Of a stretch of DNA of 64,000 nucleotides, positions 44,741-54,789 are shown one piece after another. The DNA is from an uncultured Planctomycetaceae bacterium (GTDB lineage: Bacteria > Planctomycetota > Planctomycetia > Planctomycetales > Planctomycetaceae): NCBI GenBank assembly GCA_937916515.1, contig CALFSX010000152.1, positions 1-64,000 of the forward strand, read 5' to 3'. Made by a program: the position numbers and the translations under genes. The notes beneath the pieces are model-generated. The model saw only the letters and a list, made by a program, of their open reading frames with translations. It had not been told where the DNA came from and made no database searches. Every line of letters starts with the position of its first letter. Within the stretch, counting starts at the first letter, position 1.

Positions 44741-46930
44741 ATGCCGCACATCAACGCCAACAACCCAGAAGGCATTCAACCAACCCGCGAAGACTTTTCA
44801 CGGCTGCTTCGGACCAGAGCTGAAGATGCCGCCGAAGCTTCTTTGCATCACGCCTCGCTGTCGCAACAATACCTGGAGTTGTCGAAAAAGTTCTCGTCAC
44901 TTGCGGAACAGGCCGGATCAATCAGCCTGGAAGACCTGAAACACGACCTGGCACGGCTTGAACAAAAGCAAGACACCGGTGGCACGGCAACGACATGGAC
45001 CGCAGCCAGACTAAGCACACCAGGTGGGCCAAACACTGCGGCTGGCGTTTACTCAACCGATCACTTGCAGGCACCCGTAACAACGGCTTCATCACTGGCC
45101 GAACCAGACGTTACTAAGTCTGCCCTGCCCTCGGGCAATCTTTCGTTTCCCGATTCTGTTGCAGAAAACCCTTCAGGCACACCGAAAGCCGACTCCGACA
45201 TCGACGTGCCTGCAAGCAAATCAGAACACGCTGATTCAGCATCGCCAGTTGAAAGCAGAAAAACGAAACGCAACCGGAAACGCGGTCCCCAAAACACAAG
45301 AAAACTGGTGGAGCGTGTTCGAGCTGCCAAGCTTGCCGCGCGCAGCCTGGTTCGCGTCAAAGCAAAAAAAGCGGACTTGAAACCGAAGCAAAGAACAGCC
45401 AAAGAAGAACTCAAAAAAAGCGGTCGCTCATTGGTTTCCAGCACGCTTTTGTTTGCGGTCGCCGTGTTTCTTTTAAGTCTGATTCGGTTTCAATTTGAAG
45501 TCGACGTTCCCATGACTCCAATTATGGCCGCATTCGCATCCGAAATCACAGAAATCGAAGACCCGCTTCCAATCGAACCACCAGCAGAAGAACAAGGCGA
45601 ACAAACCGAGCAGATGGTTGAAGAACCCGTCGAAGAAGAACCGCCGGAGGAGCCAGAACCAGAACCCGAAATGCCTGCCGAAGCAGCAGAACCTGAACAG
45701 ACCACTGAACCAGTCATGGAAGAGACGACTCTTCCGGAAACTCCCACGGGAACAGAGCCCACATCCACAGAACCTGCGTCAGCGGATGCGGCAGCGATGG
45801 ACAACCACAGCGACGCCGGTCGTCAGGCGTTGCTGCAAAAGTTTGGAGGATCTCAGGCCAGTGAATCTGCCGTGCAAAAAGCACTGGAATGGCTGTTGTC
45901 TGTCCAGCATCCTCAAGGCTATTGGGACTTCACTTTAGTTGGTCAATGCACCAACCCGGGGACGGTCAACAATCCTATTGGAGGCACAGCGTATGCCCTG
46001 TTGCCGTTTCTGGCGGCTGGCCAGACTCACCAGGATGGCAACTATCAAAAACAAGTCGGCGCAGGGCTCACGTTCTTGACCAAGATCGGCGTCAACACGC
46101 CGGCGGGTTACGACCTGCGAGGCATGATTAACAAGAACAGCGACGACAAAGCCCCCAACGAAGCGTACTACGTTCACGGTGCCGCCACTCTGGCATTGTG
46201 CGAAGCGTACGGCATCACCAAAGACCGTCGTTTAAAGTCGCCAGCCGAGGGAGCGATCAAGTTCATCGTAAATTCCCAGGACCCTAAAGGCGGCGGCTGG
46301 AGATACAATCCTCAGGAACCTGGCTCCACATCCGTCACCGCAATTCAGGTGATGGCTTTGATATCTGCAAAGAAAGCAGGCATCAAAGTCCCCGACAAAA
46401 CGTTTCAGGGAATCATGTATTACCTTGACAGCGTGCAGGTCGATCGCGAAGGACGCTATGGTTACGAGGTGGAAAAGAAGAGCTACTCCGGAGCCATCAC
46501 GGCCATGTCGCTGCTTAGCCGAATGTACCTTGGTTGGGGGCGAGACGACGGCGATCTTCGCGCAGGCGTTGCCCTTCTGGACAAGGCGGGCCCGTACGAC
46601 AATCTGTATTCGCTGTACTTCGCAACTCAAGTCATGAAAAACTGGGGCGGCAAAGAATGGGAACGCTGGAACGTTCGCATGCGAGACGACTTGATTGCAA
46701 CTCAGGAAACAGCCGGCCCAGCCACGGGAAGCTGGAAACCAAGAACCGGGGCCATCCACTCCAAACAGGGCGGTCGCCTGCTGACCACTGCATTGGCAAC
46801 CTTAACACTGGAAGTCTATTACCGATACAAACCGCTGCTTCCGGAAGAACAACCGGACGATCAACCAACAACGGCAATTGCACCGCCAACTGCTTCCGAA
46901 GCCACAAAAGCTGAACCTGCAAATCCTTAG
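44741..46930 (+). CDS. Membrane-anchored prenyltransferase/squalene-cyclase repeat protein
   Basis: Predicted 729-residue protein. The N-terminal 200 residues are hydrophilic and helical, ending in a very basic stretch (SRKTKRNRKRGPQ to KAKKADLKPKQR). One transmembrane helix follows (about 232-248, SSTLLFAVAVFLLSLIRF). Then comes an acidic Pro/Glu-rich spacer (about 270-350), and then an alpha/alpha-toroid domain with QW-type repeats (VQKALEWLLSVQHPQGYWDF, KFIVNSQDPKGGGWRYNPQE). The catalytic DxDD of cyclases is not seen. The architecture recalls TonB-like anchoring of an outer-facing domain. Related proteins are common in planctomycetes; the function is unknown. Confidence 0.8.
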   Translation: MPHINANNPEGIQPTREDFSRLLRTRAEDAAEASLHHASLSQQYLELSKKFSSLAEQAGSISLEDLKHDLARLEQKQDTGGTATTWTAARLSTPGGPNTAAGVYSTDHLQAPVTTASSLAEPDVTKSALPSGNLSFPDSVAENPSGTPKADSDIDVPASKSEHADSASPVESRKTKRNRKRGPQNTRKLVERVRAAKLAARSLVRVKAKKADLKPKQRTAKEELKKSGRSLVSSTLLFAVAVFLLSLIRFQFEVDVPMTPIMAAFASEITEIEDPLPIEPPAEEQGEQTEQMVEEPVEEEPPEEPEPEPEMPAEAAEPEQTTEPVMEETTLPETPTGTEPTSTEPASADAAAMDNHSDAGRQALLQKFGGSQASESAVQKALEWLLSVQHPQGYWDFTLVGQCTNPGTVNNPIGGTAYALLPFLAAGQTHQDGNYQKQVGAGLTFLTKIGVNTPAGYDLRGMINKNSDDKAPNEAYYVHGAATLALCEAYGITKDRRLKSPAEGAIKFIVNSQDPKGGGWRYNPQEPGSTSVTAIQVMALISAKKAGIKVPDKTFQGIMYYLDSVQVDREGRYGYEVEKKSYSGAITAMSLLSRMYLGWGRDDGDLRAGVALLDKAGPYDNLYSLYFATQVMKNWGGKEWERWNVRMRDDLIATQETAGPATGSWKPRTGAIHSKQGGRLLTTALATLTLEVYYRYKPLLPEEQPDDQPTTAIAPPTASEATKAEPANP

Positions 46931-46974
46931 CACGCTGTGAAGTAAAAAACGACAGTGAACTTCCAGAACCAGAA

Positions 46975-47946
46975 TCATTTTTCCGGCGAACGAATTCCCG
47001 TCACGTTCACTCCGCTGCCAATCAGCAGATTTTTCTGATACGCCCAATTGTAAAAGCGGCCCTGTTTTTCCGGAGGCAAAACCTGCGTCTGTTCGAACCC
47101 TGCGTCACCAAACCAGGACAACAGTTCTGATTCGGTATGGTGATACTGGTACTGCGGTGCCCACCAATCAAAGGTGTCGCACACTCGGTTTTCGTAATTG
47201 GGATGAGCACTAAAGTTGACCAGCTTGTTGGCCGTGCGATTCACCAGCGGAATGCCTCCCAAAACCGCCCCCAAATGGCAAAACGGCTTCAGCATCACTG
47301 CAGGAAGTCGAGTTGTCATAGCTCGCAAACCGCTATTGATCGCTTCCTGCCACCACTGATTGCGGCGATACAACCAAACAGAATAACGCCCCCCAGGCTT
47401 CACTAACTTTGCCACCGCATCAAAAACGTTTCGTGTATTGGAATCATGATGCATGACGCCAATCGAAAACACAAAATCGAATGAAGCGGGTTCCAACGGA
47501 AGCTGTTTCAGATCCGCCTGCACAAAACGCACGTCCGGCAAACCAGAACAGAGCTGCCGAGCTTTATCAACGGCTCGACTATGATCGGCACCGATGACCG
47601 TGGCCCCTGTTTCGCCGCAAATTTTCGAATAGCGACCGCCACCGCAGCCCGCATCCAGCACGCGTAAACCTGCCAGCTGATTCAAAGGCATTCCTGTCTT
47701 GGCGGTGAAAGTCGCCTGGTCTTCGTCAACATGAGCCACCTCGTACGTGGTCCATTGGTCGCCGAAGCTCTTTAAGTGTTGGTCGTCCACAAATCGAGGA
47801 ATGCTGTCAATCACCTTCCACGAAGCAGCGTTGCCCGCAGACGTCACCAACTGCTGCTGTTCGTCGTACTGCAACGCACTGCCATCAACCGGACTACGCA
47901 GCTGCAACAACAACGTTGCGTCTAAATTGGATACCTGCTCGCTCAC
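46975..47946 (-). CDS. Class I SAM-dependent methyltransferase
   Basis: Predicted 323-residue methyltransferase. SAM-binding motif I reads LRVLDAGCGGGRYSK, with later motifs VIGADHSRAVDKAR and FDFVFSIGVMHHDSN. The first 60 residues resemble the Trm112/zinc-ribbon-like leader of some methyltransferases (LRSPVDGSALQYDEQQQ), but no Cys remain there. The start is GTG with AAGGAAG 6 bases upstream. The substrate is unknown. It is convergent with the prenyltransferase-repeat gene. Confidence 0.85.
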   Translation of the reverse strand: MSEQVSNLDATLLLQLRSPVDGSALQYDEQQQLVTSAGNAASWKVIDSIPRFVDDQHLKSFGDQWTTYEVAHVDEDQATFTAKTGMPLNQLAGLRVLDAGCGGGRYSKICGETGATVIGADHSRAVDKARQLCSGLPDVRFVQADLKQLPLEPASFDFVFSIGVMHHDSNTRNVFDAVAKLVKPGGRYSVWLYRRNQWWQEAINSGLRAMTTRLPAVMLKPFCHLGAVLGGIPLVNRTANKLVNFSAHPNYENRVCDTFDWWAPQYQYHHTESELLSWFGDAGFEQTQVLPPEKQGRFYNWAYQKNLLIGSGVNVTGIRSPEK

Positions 47947-48017
47947 GCACGCTTCCTTCTGCCAATTCCAGCCGACTCAATCCACAGATGGTCGCAGTGA
48001 CACGATGATTAAAACCT

Positions 48018-48758
48018 TCAGAAGTCAATCTGTTGAAGATCTTCCGCCAGTTCTGTATTCGGAAAGATTGCTCGAATTCGCTCCAAACCAATCGGATCGT
48101 CTTCTGTGTGCTGAGGATCGGCATGCACAAGATAAAGCCTTTTCGCGCCAGACTTGCAAGCCAGTTCAGCAACCGCAGTGGAAGAACTGTGTCCGGTTTT
48201 TTCAGCCCACTCGTGCATTTCATCGGGAAAGTAGCACTCGTGAATAAGTACGTCGACACCTTTGATAAACGCCAGGTAATTTCCGGGAGCCGTCGTATCT
48301 GTGATATAGGCCAACGATCGATCGGGCCAGTCAATTCGATAGCCAATCGAACCTCCTGGATGCTCCAACCCAATCCATCTTAGCCGGCCACCATTGCCAA
48401 CTTCCATTTCCATCGAAGTGGGCAATTCACACCATTCGTATGGAGGATCAACGGGAAACAATTCGGAAGCAAACAAGTGACGCCGCACTGCGTCCAGAGT
48501 CGTTTTCGTGCCGTGAACCCGCAACGATTTGACATCGCCCTTCAGTACTGGCACCAGAAAAAACGTTAGACCGCACACATGATCCAGGTGCGCGTGAGTT
48601 AAAAAGACGTCCAGCGTCTCAGTTTGCAGCTGCTGTTGAACTCGGAAAAAACCCGTCCCTGCATCCAGCGCAAGACCGATTTCGGGCAGCAACAAACAGG
48701 CCGTGTGTCGCCGCTCGTTGGGGTGATAGCCGCCGGTTCCGAGAAATTTAAGCTGCAT
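48018..48758 (-). CDS. MBL-fold metallohydrolase (RNase Z-like)
   Basis: Predicted 246-residue metallo-beta-lactamase-fold hydrolase. The zinc motif THAHLDH (His55, His57, Asp59, His60) and the N terminus LKFLGTGGYHPNERRHTAC fit the RNase Z / arylsulfatase-like branch. Further ligands are likely in YITDTTAP and LIHECYFPDE. The tRNA-binding exosite arm of true RNase Z is not evident, so the substrate is open. The methyltransferase gene lies 71 bases downstream on the same strand. Confidence 0.87.
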   Translation of the reverse strand: MQLKFLGTGGYHPNERRHTACLLLPEIGLALDAGTGFFRVQQQLQTETLDVFLTHAHLDHVCGLTFFLVPVLKGDVKSLRVHGTKTTLDAVRRHLFASELFPVDPPYEWCELPTSMEMEVGNGGRLRWIGLEHPGGSIGYRIDWPDRSLAYITDTTAPGNYLAFIKGVDVLIHECYFPDEMHEWAEKTGHSSSTAVAELACKSGAKRLYLVHADPQHTEDDPIGLERIRAIFPNTELAEDLQQIDF

Positions 48759-49441
48759 GGGTCATTAAAAGTAAAGCCAGATAAAACGACAAGAGACAGA
48801 CGATAGCACAACCCAGACCGTTTGAAAAAGCCCCTAAGCTCACTACTGCGCGTCGAACGAAGATTCCAGGCTTAGTTCCCGTCCAGCAATAGAAAACGTC
48901 GGCCGACTCAACCATGGTGCAGGGCGCGATAATCGTGTGACAACAGGATTCAGTGCAGAATCCAGACCAACGCTCAACAACCTCAAGAATTACCTGCGTA
49001 ATTGTCACCCTTCGCAGCAAATAGACGTCCAATTGACCATAGCGAAGGGCTTCAGCCGGTTCCCAAACATTCAGTTTTACGGCACAAGGCCGTGAACGAT
49101 GTTAATGCTGGAAAAGACAGTCGTTTAATACGTAGTCGCAGACCACGCCGTTGTGGTTTGAACACGACCTGGTCTGCGACCACGAATTAAACATGGAAAT
49201 AATCCTTCAGTGTACAACTCACCACGGCGAAACCAGGCCAAAGACTTCCACATCGCGAATCACAAACGGTGACAACTGGGTTTCACAAGATCCAGCTGCC
49301 AATCTAAAGAAGCAGCCGCACTGCATCACGTACCGCTCAACCTGCAGTCGATCACAGTTCATCCACACTGGCGACGGTCTTCAAGCTCGCTAAGATCTGA
49401 TGATCTCCTGCACCCAAACACTTCCGCTAAGGAACACCTTC
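48759..49441. other. Intergenic region with one inverted repeat
   Basis: About 680 bases between the divergent MBL-fold and esterase genes. The inverted repeat at 49123-49192 is the only clear structure. A short minus-strand frame (48748-49032) with a hydrophobic tail was not convincing. Confidence 0.5.
49123..49192. repeat. REP-like inverted repeat
   Basis: 23-bp arms at 49123-49145 and 49170-49192 with two mismatches, sharing GTCGCAGACCA / TGGTCTGCGAC, and a 24-base loop. No T-tract follows. Confidence 0.75.
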
Positions 49442-50287
49442 GTGCGAATCCTGCCCCAATTTCTGACGATCCTTACTTGCTGCTTTGCGCTGGCCGAGGT
49501 CACGTTCGCTCAACAATTGAAAGAACCGAAGACGGAATACAAAACAGTGGAAAACGTTTTGTACCGAGAAGCAGACGACGCCACAGACTACATGAAAGAA
49601 CGCTGCCGGCTTGACGTTTACTACCCCACCGATGGCAGAGCGTATTCAACTGTTGTGTGGTTTCACGGTGGAGGCCTGACTTCCGGCAATCGTTCAATCC
49701 CCCGGCAACTGCGAGAACAAGGCATTGCGGTCGTCGCGGTTAACTATCGACTTAGCCCGAAAGTCAAGTCTCCCGCTTACATCGAAGACGCCGCCGCTGC
49801 CGTTGCATGGACCCTTCGCAATATTGAAACGTATGGAGGCTCCAGCGATAAAGTCTTCGTGAGCGGTCATTCGGCGGGAGGATATCTGACCAGCATGATC
49901 GGGCTCGACAAACGCTGGCTGGCGGCTCACAACATCGACGCCGATCAAATCGCGGGGCTCATACCGTTCAGCGGTCACACAATCACGCATTTTACTGTGC
50001 GAGCAGAACGTGGTATCGACGGCAACCAACCCATCATCGACGACATGGCACCACTATTCCACGTCCGTCCGGATTGCCCTCCCCTGCTGCTGATCACGGG
50101 CGATCGAGAACTGGAAATGCTCGGACGCTACGAAGAAAATGCCTACCTATGGCGCATGATGCAGGTCGTCAAACATCCCAACACCCGTATCTACGAACTT
50201 GACGGTTACAACCACGGCCAAATGGCCGACCCCGCGCACCCGCTGCTGTTGAGGTTCGTCAAGGAAATCAGTTCCGTGAACCAATGA
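49442..50287 (+). CDS. Secreted alpha/beta-hydrolase (esterase-like)
   Basis: Predicted 281-residue alpha/beta-hydrolase with oxyanion motif FHGGG (about 74-78) and nucleophile motif SGHSAGGY (Ser144). The catalytic Asp/His are probably in LLITGDREL and YNHGQMAD. It resembles the BD-FAE / carboxylesterase group. The signal peptide starts at the GTG at 49442, which has AAGGA 8 bases upstream; an ATG at 49400 would add 14 residues. It probably acts on acyl esters of polymers outside the cytoplasm; this is inference. Confidence 0.87.
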   Translation: MRILPQFLTILTCCFALAEVTFAQQLKEPKTEYKTVENVLYREADDATDYMKERCRLDVYYPTDGRAYSTVVWFHGGGLTSGNRSIPRQLREQGIAVVAVNYRLSPKVKSPAYIEDAAAAVAWTLRNIETYGGSSDKVFVSGHSAGGYLTSMIGLDKRWLAAHNIDADQIAGLIPFSGHTITHFTVRAERGIDGNQPIIDDMAPLFHVRPDCPPLLLITGDRELEMLGRYEENAYLWRMMQVVKHPNTRIYELDGYNHGQMADPAHPLLLRFVKEISSVNQ

Positions 50288-50578
50288 CCAATCCCCGCAA
50301 TGCGAGCAAGTAGGAGATGACCTGCGTGACATCGCTCGCATAGTTGAGTTCATCCACCGACTGATCAGCATCCTCGGTGGTAACCGCAACGCTCAATCTA
50401 TCACGATGCGTCACTACCAGCAGACTGCGGCTTAATTCTCCGAGGCCACTTGCACTCATTCACGGCTTTGACGACGAATTTCGTGATAGGTCTTGGATTC
50501 TGAACACGTTGTTGTCAAAATTCAGTTCCCCGCCAGCTCCGCCTTTTTCAATCCCACCTTATCTGAACGAGGGTCGCA

Positions 50579-53242
50579 ATGCCCTGTCGCTTAGTTATGC
50601 ACCTCGCGATACTATTCGCACCTGCTTTGATTCTGGCTGAAGAAACGCCTTCGCAAGTCACGGCCGAGTCACCTCGTTTTGAAACTCACGTCCGTTTGAT
50701 TTTGAAAACGCATTGCTTTCAATGTCATGGCGAAGAACAGGAAGTCAGCGGTGGGCTGGATCTGCGGTTGGTGCGACTGATGGCCACAGGTGGCGAATCC
50801 GGCACAGCAATCGTGGCAGGCAAGCCCGACGAGAGTCTGCTGATGCAACGGATTCAGGATGGAGAAATGCCGCCGGGCGAAGGCAAGCAACTTACCGCAG
50901 CCGACACAAAGTTGATTCACGATTGGATTGCTGCGGGCGCTAAAACTGTGCGAGCTGAACCGGAATCGCTGGATGATTCCATGCTGATTACGGAAGAAGA
51001 ACGCAGCCACTGGTCGTTTCAACCGATTCATTCACCACCCGTCCCGGAAGTCACAGGCGAATCGAAAGTCAACAATCCGATTGATGCGTTTGTACTGGAA
51101 AAACTGGAATCTGGTGGATTTATTTTCAGCCCTACAGCGACACCGGCCACACGAATTCGTCGAGCCTACATGGACCTGCTTGGACTGCCACCAACGCCAG
51201 CAGCCGTTGAAGCTTTTGAAGCAGCATCCAGCAAAAATGCCACCAACAAAGATGCCACCGTCGCGTGGGCTCAGCTGATTAACGAATTGCTGCAGTCGCC
51301 GCACTACGGCGAACGCTGGGCTCGTCACTGGCTGGACATCGCCGGCTATTCAGACAGTGAAGGCTACACAGATGTCGACACAGAACGCGCACATGCGTGG
51401 CGATATCGCGACTACGTGATTCAATCATTCAACGAAGACAAGCCGTACGACACGTTCATCACAGAACAGCTTGCGGGCGACGAATTGATCACGTCACCAA
51501 TCAACAACCTATCAACTGCCGACGCAAAACTACTTGCTGCAACAGGCTTCCTGCGGATGGCCCCCGACGGAACCGGAGACGCCGTGCCAGACAAAGCACT
51601 TGCTCAAAACGACACAGTCGCCGACACGTTGAAAATCGTATCATCATCGTTGATGGCCATGACAGTTGGGTGTGCTCAATGTCACGATCACCGATACGAT
51701 CCAATTTCGCAGGCCGATTATTATCGCATGCGAGCGATCTTTGAACCGGCATTCGATTGTGAGCAATGGAAGACGCCCGCTCAGCGAAGAGTTTCACTTT
51801 ACACGGACGCAGATCGTAAGCTTGCCGCCGAAGTCGAAGCGAATGCAAAGAAACTGGATGCCGAACACAAAGCGAAGCAAACAGAATACATTAATGCAAC
51901 ATTCGAAAAACAACTGGCGAAGCTGCCCGAAGATATCCACGAATTAGCTCGGTCGGCACATGCGACTACCGCAAAGCAACGTTCTGCTGAACAAACGGCA
52001 ATTCTAAAGAAACATCCAAGCCTGAACGTCACTGCCGGTTCGTTATACCTGTACGACAAGAAAGCGGACGACGAACTAAAGAAGATGGCCGATGCGGCAA
52101 AAAAACTTCGAGGCACAAAGCCGAAGGAAAATTTTGTTCGGGCGTTATTGGAGACACCGGGGCGACTTCCCACGACGAAACTGTTCTATCGAGGCGACCA
52201 TGAACAACCGAAGCAAGAGCTTTCTCCTGCCGGTTTGACGGTTGTTTCGCTAACAACCGATCTGCAACAGATTCCGTCCAATTCTGCTGATATGCCAAGC
52301 AGTGGACGGCGACTTGCATTTGCCAGACGACTCACCAATGCCAATCATCCTTTGACCGCTCGAGTCTTAGTGAATCGTGTCTGGCGGCATCACTTTGGTC
52401 GAGGTCTGGTAGAAACGCCCAGCGACTTTGGAATGCTGGGCCAGACGCCGACTCACCCCGAATTACTGGACTGGCTTGCGTCGGAATTCATCTCCAGTGG
52501 CTGGAGCATCAAGCACCTCCACCGCTTGATCCTGACATCAACAACCTGGCAACAATCCGTTCGCACCATTGAAAAACTGGAAGCCGCCGACCCGGACAAC
52601 GAATTGTACGGTGGCTTCAGACTGATCAGACTGGATGCAGAAGTCGTTCGCGACAGCATGCTGGCGATTGCGGGCAAACTGAACACGAAAGCGTTCGGGC
52701 CACCTGTTCCCGTTATGGCAGATCAAGTTGGAAGAATTGTCGTTGGCAAAGAAAACCTGAACGCCGGACGACCAGGAGCCGTCATCGACCTAAAGGGCGA
52801 ACAGTTTCGTCGCAGCATTTACATTCAGACTCGGCGAAGTCGACCATTATCTGTGCTGGACACCTTCGATCGCCCGGCCATGGCACCAAACTGCGACATG
52901 CGCCGACCATCAACCAATTCAACTCAATCGCTGCTGATGATGAACAGCGACCTTGTGATTGAATATTCCAGATATCTGGCCGAACGTCTGCAAACCGATT
53001 CGCCGGACAACACCGCTTTGCAAATTCAGAACGCGTGGAAGCTGATCTACAGCCGAAATGCCAATGAATCTGAAATCAGCATGGCAGAACACTTTCTACA
53101 ACAGCAAACAGATGCGTTGGCTGCAACGACGGCATACAAGCCGGACGGAAAAACTCCGCCAAAGCGATCAGCTCCACAGGAAGCGATGGCGATTTTGTGT
53201 CAGATGCTGTTAAGTTCCAACGAGTTCCTCTATCTGGATTGA
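50579..53242 (+). CDS. DUF1549/DUF1553 protein with cytochrome c-like domain
   Basis: Predicted 887-residue secreted protein. Signal peptide (1-20); PSCyt1 cytochrome c-like domain with CFQCHGEEQEVSGGLDLR (canonical CxxCH); DUF1549 (about 155-400) containing GCAQCHDHRYDPISQADYY; a Lys/Glu-rich, probably coiled-coil segment (about 415-520); DUF1553 (about 590-870). It ends with the conserved SSNEFLYLD. It is the second such gene in the window and pairs with the DUF1501 gene that begins 5 bases after its stop. The group is characteristic of planctomycetes; function not established. Confidence 0.92.
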   Translation: MPCRLVMHLAILFAPALILAEETPSQVTAESPRFETHVRLILKTHCFQCHGEEQEVSGGLDLRLVRLMATGGESGTAIVAGKPDESLLMQRIQDGEMPPGEGKQLTAADTKLIHDWIAAGAKTVRAEPESLDDSMLITEEERSHWSFQPIHSPPVPEVTGESKVNNPIDAFVLEKLESGGFIFSPTATPATRIRRAYMDLLGLPPTPAAVEAFEAASSKNATNKDATVAWAQLINELLQSPHYGERWARHWLDIAGYSDSEGYTDVDTERAHAWRYRDYVIQSFNEDKPYDTFITEQLAGDELITSPINNLSTADAKLLAATGFLRMAPDGTGDAVPDKALAQNDTVADTLKIVSSSLMAMTVGCAQCHDHRYDPISQADYYRMRAIFEPAFDCEQWKTPAQRRVSLYTDADRKLAAEVEANAKKLDAEHKAKQTEYINATFEKQLAKLPEDIHELARSAHATTAKQRSAEQTAILKKHPSLNVTAGSLYLYDKKADDELKKMADAAKKLRGTKPKENFVRALLETPGRLPTTKLFYRGDHEQPKQELSPAGLTVVSLTTDLQQIPSNSADMPSSGRRLAFARRLTNANHPLTARVLVNRVWRHHFGRGLVETPSDFGMLGQTPTHPELLDWLASEFISSGWSIKHLHRLILTSTTWQQSVRTIEKLEAADPDNELYGGFRLIRLDAEVVRDSMLAIAGKLNTKAFGPPVPVMADQVGRIVVGKENLNAGRPGAVIDLKGEQFRRSIYIQTRRSRPLSVLDTFDRPAMAPNCDMRRPSTNSTQSLLMMNSDLVIEYSRYLAERLQTDSPDNTALQIQNAWKLIYSRNANESEISMAEHFLQQQTDALAATTAYKPDGKTPPKRSAPQEAMAILCQMLLSSNEFLYLD

Positions 53243-53247
53243 CTGAC

Positions 53248-54702
53248 ATGACTGACCAACAATCCATACAACAATCGACTCGTCGACACTTCACGGCGTC
53301 GTCTGCCATGAGTGTCGGCAGCGTTGCGTTGGCGTGGCTGCTGAACCGCGAAGATGCGGCGGCGGAACTCAAGAAGCCAAACCTGCAGAAGACAACGTTT
53401 GACACAGCCCCCACAAGTCCAACATTGCAGCCGCAGGCAACGGCGATGATTTCTCTGTGGATGCAGGGCGGCCCCAGTCATCATGACATGTTCGACCCAA
53501 AACCAGAAATGGCAAAGTACGACGGCCAGCAGTTTCCGGGCGAAATTAAATATGACAATGCCGCTCAGGCCAGTTCCAAAGTGTTTGCATCGCCATGGAA
53601 GTTTCGCCCACGCGGCGAATGTGGAATGGAACTTTCGGAACTGATTCCTCACACTGCCACAATTGCCGACGACATCTGCCTGATTCGATCCATGAAGACT
53701 GGAGTCAACAATCATGGTCAGTCAATCCGAGCTTTACAGTCCGGTCGCACGGTTGAAGGGCGGCCTTCGCTGGGAAGCTGGCTAACCTACGGGCTCGGCT
53801 GCGACGCAGACAACCTTCCCGCGTTTCTGGCGTTAATCGATCCCGGACAACTGCCTGTTCTGGGCGTTGAAAACTGGTCGAACGGTTGGTTGCCGTCAAT
53901 TTACCAGGGAACCGTTGTTCGCCCAACAGAACCGCGAATTCTGGATCTCACTCCGCCGCCGCACATGAAAGGTGCCATCCAAAAGCGGGCTCTGGAATTT
54001 CTGGAACAGCTCAACGCCAATCACATTTCAGCTCATTCCGGCAACACCGATCTGCAAGCCAGAATCGCAAGTTATCAGCTCGCCGCCAAAATGCAGACAG
54101 CTGCGACAGAAGCACTGGACATCAGCCAGGAAACCAAAGCGACTCAGGAAATGTACGGCATTCACGAGACAGTAACGGCTGATTACGGCAGTCGTTGCCT
54201 GATTGCTCGAAGACTGATTGAGCGAGGTGTCAGGTTTGTTCAGGTTTACACGGCGAATCAGCTTTGGGACAGTCACGGCAGTATTCTCAGCCGACTGCCG
54301 GCAGCCTGTCAGAAAGTGGACAAACCCTCTGCGGCGTTGGTGAAAGATTTGAAGCAGCGAGGCCTTTTGCATTCCACCGTTGTACACTGGGGCGGTGAAA
54401 TGGGGCGTCTACCCGTTGTACAAAACGATGCCGGTCGAACAAAAATCGGTCGGGACCACAACACATACGGATTCAGCATGTGGGTGGCTGGTGGTGGTTT
54501 CAAGGCCGGACACGTTCACGGCAAGACGGACGAGTGGGGCCACAAAGCCATCGAAAATGTTGTCAACCATTTCGATTACCACGCAACATTGCTGCACCTG
54601 TTTGGACTCGACCACAAAGAACTAACGTTTCACCGCAGCAATAAAGATCAGACTCTGACCGACGGACAACCAGGCACCATCGTAAATGCGATATTGAGCT
54701 AG
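53248..54702 (+). CDS. DUF1501 domain-containing protein
   Basis: Predicted 484-residue protein. The N terminus carries a twin-arginine-like signal (STRRHFTASSAMSVGSVALA). Typical DUF1501 motifs are LWMQGGPSHHDMFDPKP, MKTGVNNHGQSIRALQSG and VHWGGEMGRLPVVQNDAGRT. The start is set at the ATG 5 bases after the DUF1549 stop; the frame is open further upstream within that gene. The tight spacing shows one operon. Role unknown, but the partner relationship with DUF1549/1553 is constant in the phylum. Confidence 0.91.
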   Translation: MTDQQSIQQSTRRHFTASSAMSVGSVALAWLLNREDAAAELKKPNLQKTTFDTAPTSPTLQPQATAMISLWMQGGPSHHDMFDPKPEMAKYDGQQFPGEIKYDNAAQASSKVFASPWKFRPRGECGMELSELIPHTATIADDICLIRSMKTGVNNHGQSIRALQSGRTVEGRPSLGSWLTYGLGCDADNLPAFLALIDPGQLPVLGVENWSNGWLPSIYQGTVVRPTEPRILDLTPPPHMKGAIQKRALEFLEQLNANHISAHSGNTDLQARIASYQLAAKMQTAATEALDISQETKATQEMYGIHETVTADYGSRCLIARRLIERGVRFVQVYTANQLWDSHGSILSRLPAACQKVDKPSAALVKDLKQRGLLHSTVVHWGGEMGRLPVVQNDAGRTKIGRDHNTYGFSMWVAGGGFKAGHVHGKTDEWGHKAIENVVNHFDYHATLLHLFGLDHKELTFHRSNKDQTLTDGQPGTIVNAILS

Positions 54703-54732
54703 ATCGTTAAATGAGCTGTTGACCCAAGAGAT

Positions 54733-54747
54733 GGTCGCCTTTCGCGG
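54733..54747. repeat. Half-copy of the 6111-6170 REP-like repeat
   Basis: GGTCGCCTTTCGCGG shares its first 13 bases with the arm at 6111. The inverted partner arm is missing. It lies in the short gap between convergent genes. Confidence 0.5.
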
Positions 54748-54789
54748 CGGACGAATCTGGCGGCGGCGCGATGCACGCTCAATCGATGA

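Noticed and set aside
48748-49032. 94-codon minus-strand frame with a hydrophobic tail
   Set aside because: It overlaps the start of the MBL-fold gene and has no family match; the hydrophobic end alone is not sufficient.
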